Of a stretch of 64,000 nucleotides of DNA, positions 58,839 to 64,000 are shown one piece after another. The notes below the pieces were generated by a model that searched no databases, was not told the origin of the DNA, and saw only the letters and a list, made by a program, of their open reading frames with translations. The position numbers and the translations under genes were made by a program. This stretch comes from JTS-AC122 sp050246015 (GTDB lineage Bacteria > Planctomycetota > Phycisphaerae > Phycisphaerales > UBA1924). The first letter of the stretch is position 1; each line of letters opens with the position of its first letter. The stretch is from contig JBFWWU010000016.1 of the NCBI GenBank assembly GCA_050246015.1, positions 1 to 64,000 on the forward strand, in the 5' to 3' direction.

Positions 58839-59123
58839 ATGGCGATTCGGATCAAGTCCCGCAGCGGCGAATCGACGGAGCAGATGCTGCGTCGCTTCAA
58901 GAAACTCTGCGAAAAAGAAGGCCTGGTCAAGGACATCAAGCGCCGCGAGTTCTATGAGAAGCCGTCTGAGCGGAATCGCCGCGATAAGCGCAAGTCGATC
59001 GCTCGCCGGGTCCGCGAGGCGGGTGGCGGATTCATCGGGCCGCGCGAGGGTGGGCCCGGTGGCGGCGGAGGCGGGCGCGGTGAACGGTCGTTCGGCGGCG
59101 GACGCGACGGCGGATCTCGCTGA
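58839..59123 (+). CDS. rpsU: Ribosomal protein bS21 with Gly/Arg-rich extension
   Basis: 94 residues. The first 60 match bS21 (MAIRIKSRSGESTEQMLRRF, then KKLCEKEGLVKDIKRREFYE and RDKRKSIARR). The protein joins the 30S subunit near the anti-Shine-Dalgarno end of 16S rRNA. The extra 30 residues are Gly/Arg-rich (GGPGGGGGGRGERSFGGGRD), an RNA-binding-like tail not present in E. coli bS21. It is monocistronic; the following 301 bp (59124-59424) hold nothing I can name. Confidence 0.92.
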   Translation: MAIRIKSRSGESTEQMLRRFKKLCEKEGLVKDIKRREFYEKPSERNRRDKRKSIARRVREAGGGFIGPREGGPGGGGGGRGERSFGGGRDGGSR

Positions 59124-59424
59124 GTTCCGGCTGATCCGTCAGTGATCCCCGGTCGGGTCCGCGCCGTTACGGCGCCTGATCCGGCCAAGCACGTTTTCGT
59201 TATCATGCATGTGCGATCGACTCGTTCTGATTCGTGGGGACCACGGGTCAGGAGCACATGTCGGAATCCGGCGATCCGCCGGCGTGGTGGCAGGTCTTTT
59301 GTCACCTTGAAAACTCAGGGCCGCTCCGGGCAGCGAGCGGAACGGGGCGGGGTGGTTGGGGGGGAGGATGAGGTGAGATCTCGCCGGGGCTGCCCGTCGC
59401 GGCGGCCCACGTGGGGAGCATGAG

Positions 59425-62184
<2,760 letters not shown>

Positions 62185-62215
62185 GCACTGGAGTTCGCGC
62201 GTACGCTCAAGCGAC

Positions 62216-63079
62216 ATGCGGGGATCACGCGCAAGCCGAGGCGGGGGGGCGCCGAGAGTTCGCTCGGGCGGTGGGCCGCGCCACCCGCGGCCGGGGGTCC
62301 CGTTTTTGTCCCCCGAATACTCGCGGGAGTCGTCGCGCCCGCTGCACATCCTGATCTTCGTGCTCCCGCTCGTGATCCTGTACGAAGTCGGCGCGGTCGT
62401 GTACCTCCGGCCCGCCGCGGGCATGGGCGGCGCCGGGGTCGAACAGACGATCAAGGCCCACCGGATGCTGGGCGACTTCTTCCACTCCTTCGGCGTGGCC
62501 GGCGTGTACCTCCCCGCCGCCGCCATCGTTACCGTGCTGCTGCTCTGGCACGTGCTGTCGAATGAGCGGTGGAAGGTCAAGCCATGGGTGCTGGCGGCGA
62601 TGGGCCTGGAATCGATCGTGTGGACGCTCCCGCTGCTCGTGCTCAGCGCGATGCACGCCCGGGCGATGGGCAGCGCGACGCCCGCCGCGGCGCTGGCGAT
62701 GATCCAGCAGCCCGCGGACGCCCAGGCCGAATGGGCCAGGCTCGCCTGGCAGGCTCGCGCCACCATCGCGATCGGAGCCGGGCTGTACGAGGAACTCCTG
62801 TTCCGTTTCATCGGCGTGGCGCTCTTGCACTTCCTGGTGCGTGACATCGGCAAGCTGAAAGAGGGAGTCGCGGCGACCATCGCCGTCGTCGGGGCCGCGA
62901 TCGCCTTTGCGCTCTACCACCACACGCGGCTGGCCACCGGCGACATGGACTGGCCCAAGACGCTCTTCATCGTCGCCGCCGGGCTCTATTTCGGGATGCT
63001 CTACATCCTCCGCGGGTTCGGCATCGTGGTGGGGACGCACGCGATCTACGACGTGCTCGTGCTCGTCATGCTCACCTAG
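62216..63079 (+). CDS. CPBP-family intramembrane metalloprotease
   Basis: 287 residues. A Gly/Arg-rich start (about 30 residues, possibly not translated) is followed by helices ILIFVLPLVILYEVGAVVY and YLPAAAIVTVLLLWHVL. The CPBP motifs are in order: EELLFRFIG (EExxxR), IAFALYHHT (FxxxH) and GTHAIYDVLVLVML. The family includes Rce1-like prenyl-protein proteases and bacteriocin immunity proteins. Substrate unknown. It lies 31 bp after hppA on the same strand. Confidence 0.85.
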   Translation: MRGSRASRGGGAPRVRSGGGPRHPRPGVPFLSPEYSRESSRPLHILIFVLPLVILYEVGAVVYLRPAAGMGGAGVEQTIKAHRMLGDFFHSFGVAGVYLPAAAIVTVLLLWHVLSNERWKVKPWVLAAMGLESIVWTLPLLVLSAMHARAMGSATPAAALAMIQQPADAQAEWARLAWQARATIAIGAGLYEELLFRFIGVALLHFLVRDIGKLKEGVAATIAVVGAAIAFALYHHTRLATGDMDWPKTLFIVAAGLYFGMLYILRGFGIVVGTHAIYDVLVLVMLT

Positions 63080-63145
63080 CGCCCGCTCGCGCCGGTATGA
63101 ACACCTCGCTCGTCAGGCCAGCGACCTTGCGGGGTGCGACGCGCC

Positions 63146-63451
63146 TCATGGATGGGGGCGCGGGGGCGTCGGCGGATCGCCGAGTTGCCGGCCGCATTCC
63201 GGGCAGCGCACGCCCGCCAGCGAGTATCCGCAGGAGCACCGCGGAGCCCGGGCACGAGCGGCGACGACATGATGAGTGGCTTCGAGGATGACCCACGCGA
63301 AGAGACCGGCGATCGCCGCCAGCACGGTCGCGCGGAACTCGCCCTCGCCGTAATGTGTCAAGTTCCGCGCGAGCAGCGGCACCTTGAGTTCCGCGACGGC
63401 GAACACGAAGATCGACGCGGCGGTCACGAGTAACCAGTGTCGGTATCGCAT
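63146..63451 (-). CDS. Membrane protein with planctomycete zinc-ribbon tail
   Basis: 101 residues. Two hydrophobic helices, WLLVTAASIFVFAVAEL and TVLAAIAGLFAWVILEA, are followed by CSCGYSLAGVRCPECG, the CxCGYxLxG...CPECG ribbon that is repeated across planctomycete genomes. The last 12 residues are Pro-rich. No known function. Its stop is 67 bp from the convergent CPBP gene. Confidence 0.72.
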   Translation of the reverse strand: MRYRHWLLVTAASIFVFAVAELKVPLLARNLTHYGEGEFRATVLAAIAGLFAWVILEATHHVVAARARAPRCSCGYSLAGVRCPECGRQLGDPPTPPRPHP

Positions 63452-63598
63452 ATCGGTCTCCCGAATCGTGCCCGGAGCGGAACGGTTGGCATGAGCGTAT
63501 CGAGGGATTCAATCACCGGCCGTCCTCTCGTGAGAATCTCTCGATGCCCGGCCCGTCCGCGAAGCCGAGCCGGGGCGCGAGGGGCCCGGGCCTCCTGT

Positions 63599-64000
63599 CT
63601 AGCGGAGCACGAGCGTGACGGTTTCCCGGGCCACGCAGCGTGCGTTCTGGTCCGTCCAGCGGCGCGAGACGATGCCGAATCCGTTCTTTACCAGCACGCG
63701 CAGCGACGCGAGGTTGTGCCCGGCGGTCGTGGCCATGAGCGGACGAGAACGGAACTCGCCGAGCATCAGCGCCACCGCCCGCGTCGCGATCCCCCGGCCC
63801 CAGTGCTCGCGCGCGATCCAATAGCCGATCGAATCGGCCCCCTCGTGCGGCGAGATGTTCACCGCCCCGACAACAACGGCATCCGCCAGGATGGCACGCG
63901 GCGTGACCCGCGTGCGCGTTCCATCGACATCACCGAGGATCTCCGCCCAGCGCGCTTCAAAGGTGGCCCAGTCCCGCGGTTTGGTGCCCGCTCGCTCGTT
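63599..64000 (-). CDS. GNAT-family N-acetyltransferase (partial, N-terminus outside window)
   Basis: The frame stays open to the right edge, so only the last 133 residues are visible. GNAT features: AILADAVVVGAVNISPHEGA (core strands), IGYWIAREHWGRGIATRAVA (the pantetheine-binding helix with GRGIAT) and TTAGHNLASLRVLVKNGFGI (the NxxSxxxxxKxGF motif). It is closest to the RimJ/RimL-type acetyltransferases. The substrate cannot be told. Confidence 0.88.
   Translation of the reverse strand, partial: NERAGTKPRDWATFEARWAEILGDVDGTRTRVTPRAILADAVVVGAVNISPHEGADSIGYWIAREHWGRGIATRAVALMLGEFRSRPLMATTAGHNLASLRVLVKNGFGIVSRRWTDQNARCVARETVTLVLR

Overview
The window looks like a chromosome segment of a high-GC planctomycete, probably of the Phycisphaerae type. 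Supporting signs are a secreted protein ending in two dockerin-like EF-hand repeats (PADFNDDG type), a membrane protein with a CxCGYxLxG...CPECG zinc ribbon, a membrane pyrophosphatase, M16/S9/M14 secreted peptidases and a glycine-extended bS21. Nothing in the sequence gives a species.

Layout. (1) 1-8406 is ordinary chromosome: the start of an ECF sigma factor, a secreted protein, a SpoIIE-type phosphatase, dxr, a membrane protein and an M16-like protein that has lost its zinc motif. (2) 8407-48695 is one integrated mobile element of about 40.2 kb. It is bounded by two tRNA-Leu(UAA) genes that share a perfect 43-bp direct repeat (8455-8497 and 48653-48695), with its tyrosine integrase, a candidate excisionase and control genes at the right end. 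(3) 48696-64000 is chromosome again: rhomboid protease, uridine-kinase-like protein, cardiolipin synthase, an M14-S9 double peptidase, a dockerin-type secreted protein, threonine dehydrogenase, bS21, H+-pyrophosphatase, CPBP protease, a zinc-ribbon membrane protein and a partial GNAT acetyltransferase.

Within the element, 8.7-16.2 kb holds a PHP/SMC-like ATPase (TrlF type), a putative replication or regulatory protein, and a ParA plus small DNA-binding partner embedded in an exact 8-bp-period CGCG array. 16.9-25.4 kb is a mobilisation block: MobF-type relaxase, VirD4/TraD-like ATPase, three membrane or unknown proteins and an ArdC-like antirestriction protein. 25.5-28.6 kb has an XRE regulator and a second VirD4-like ATPase. 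28.9-31.9 kb is a bacterial ubiquitin-like conjugation operon (Ubl, E2, JAMM protease, E1), resembling Bil antiphage systems. 32.1-33.9 kb has an XRE-ImmA protein and a PIN protein. 34.1-41.7 kb has a second tyrosine recombinase and a complete type I restriction-modification operon. 41.5-43.6 kb has an orphan planctomycete-type protein preceded by an 864-nt, highly structured, apparently non-coding RNA. 43.7-45.4 kb is an AbiE toxin-antitoxin pair with two operators. The element therefore combines mobilisation, partition and at least three defence systems. No VirB-type mating-channel genes were seen.

Most striking observations: the (CGCGWNNW)n array around parAB; the 864-nt RNA closed by a 16-bp terminal stem with GNRA and UUCG loops on one strand; an attachment site that lies inside the integrase reading frame, so that excision would change the integrase C-terminus; and short operators shared between regulators and the integrase or neighbouring genes.
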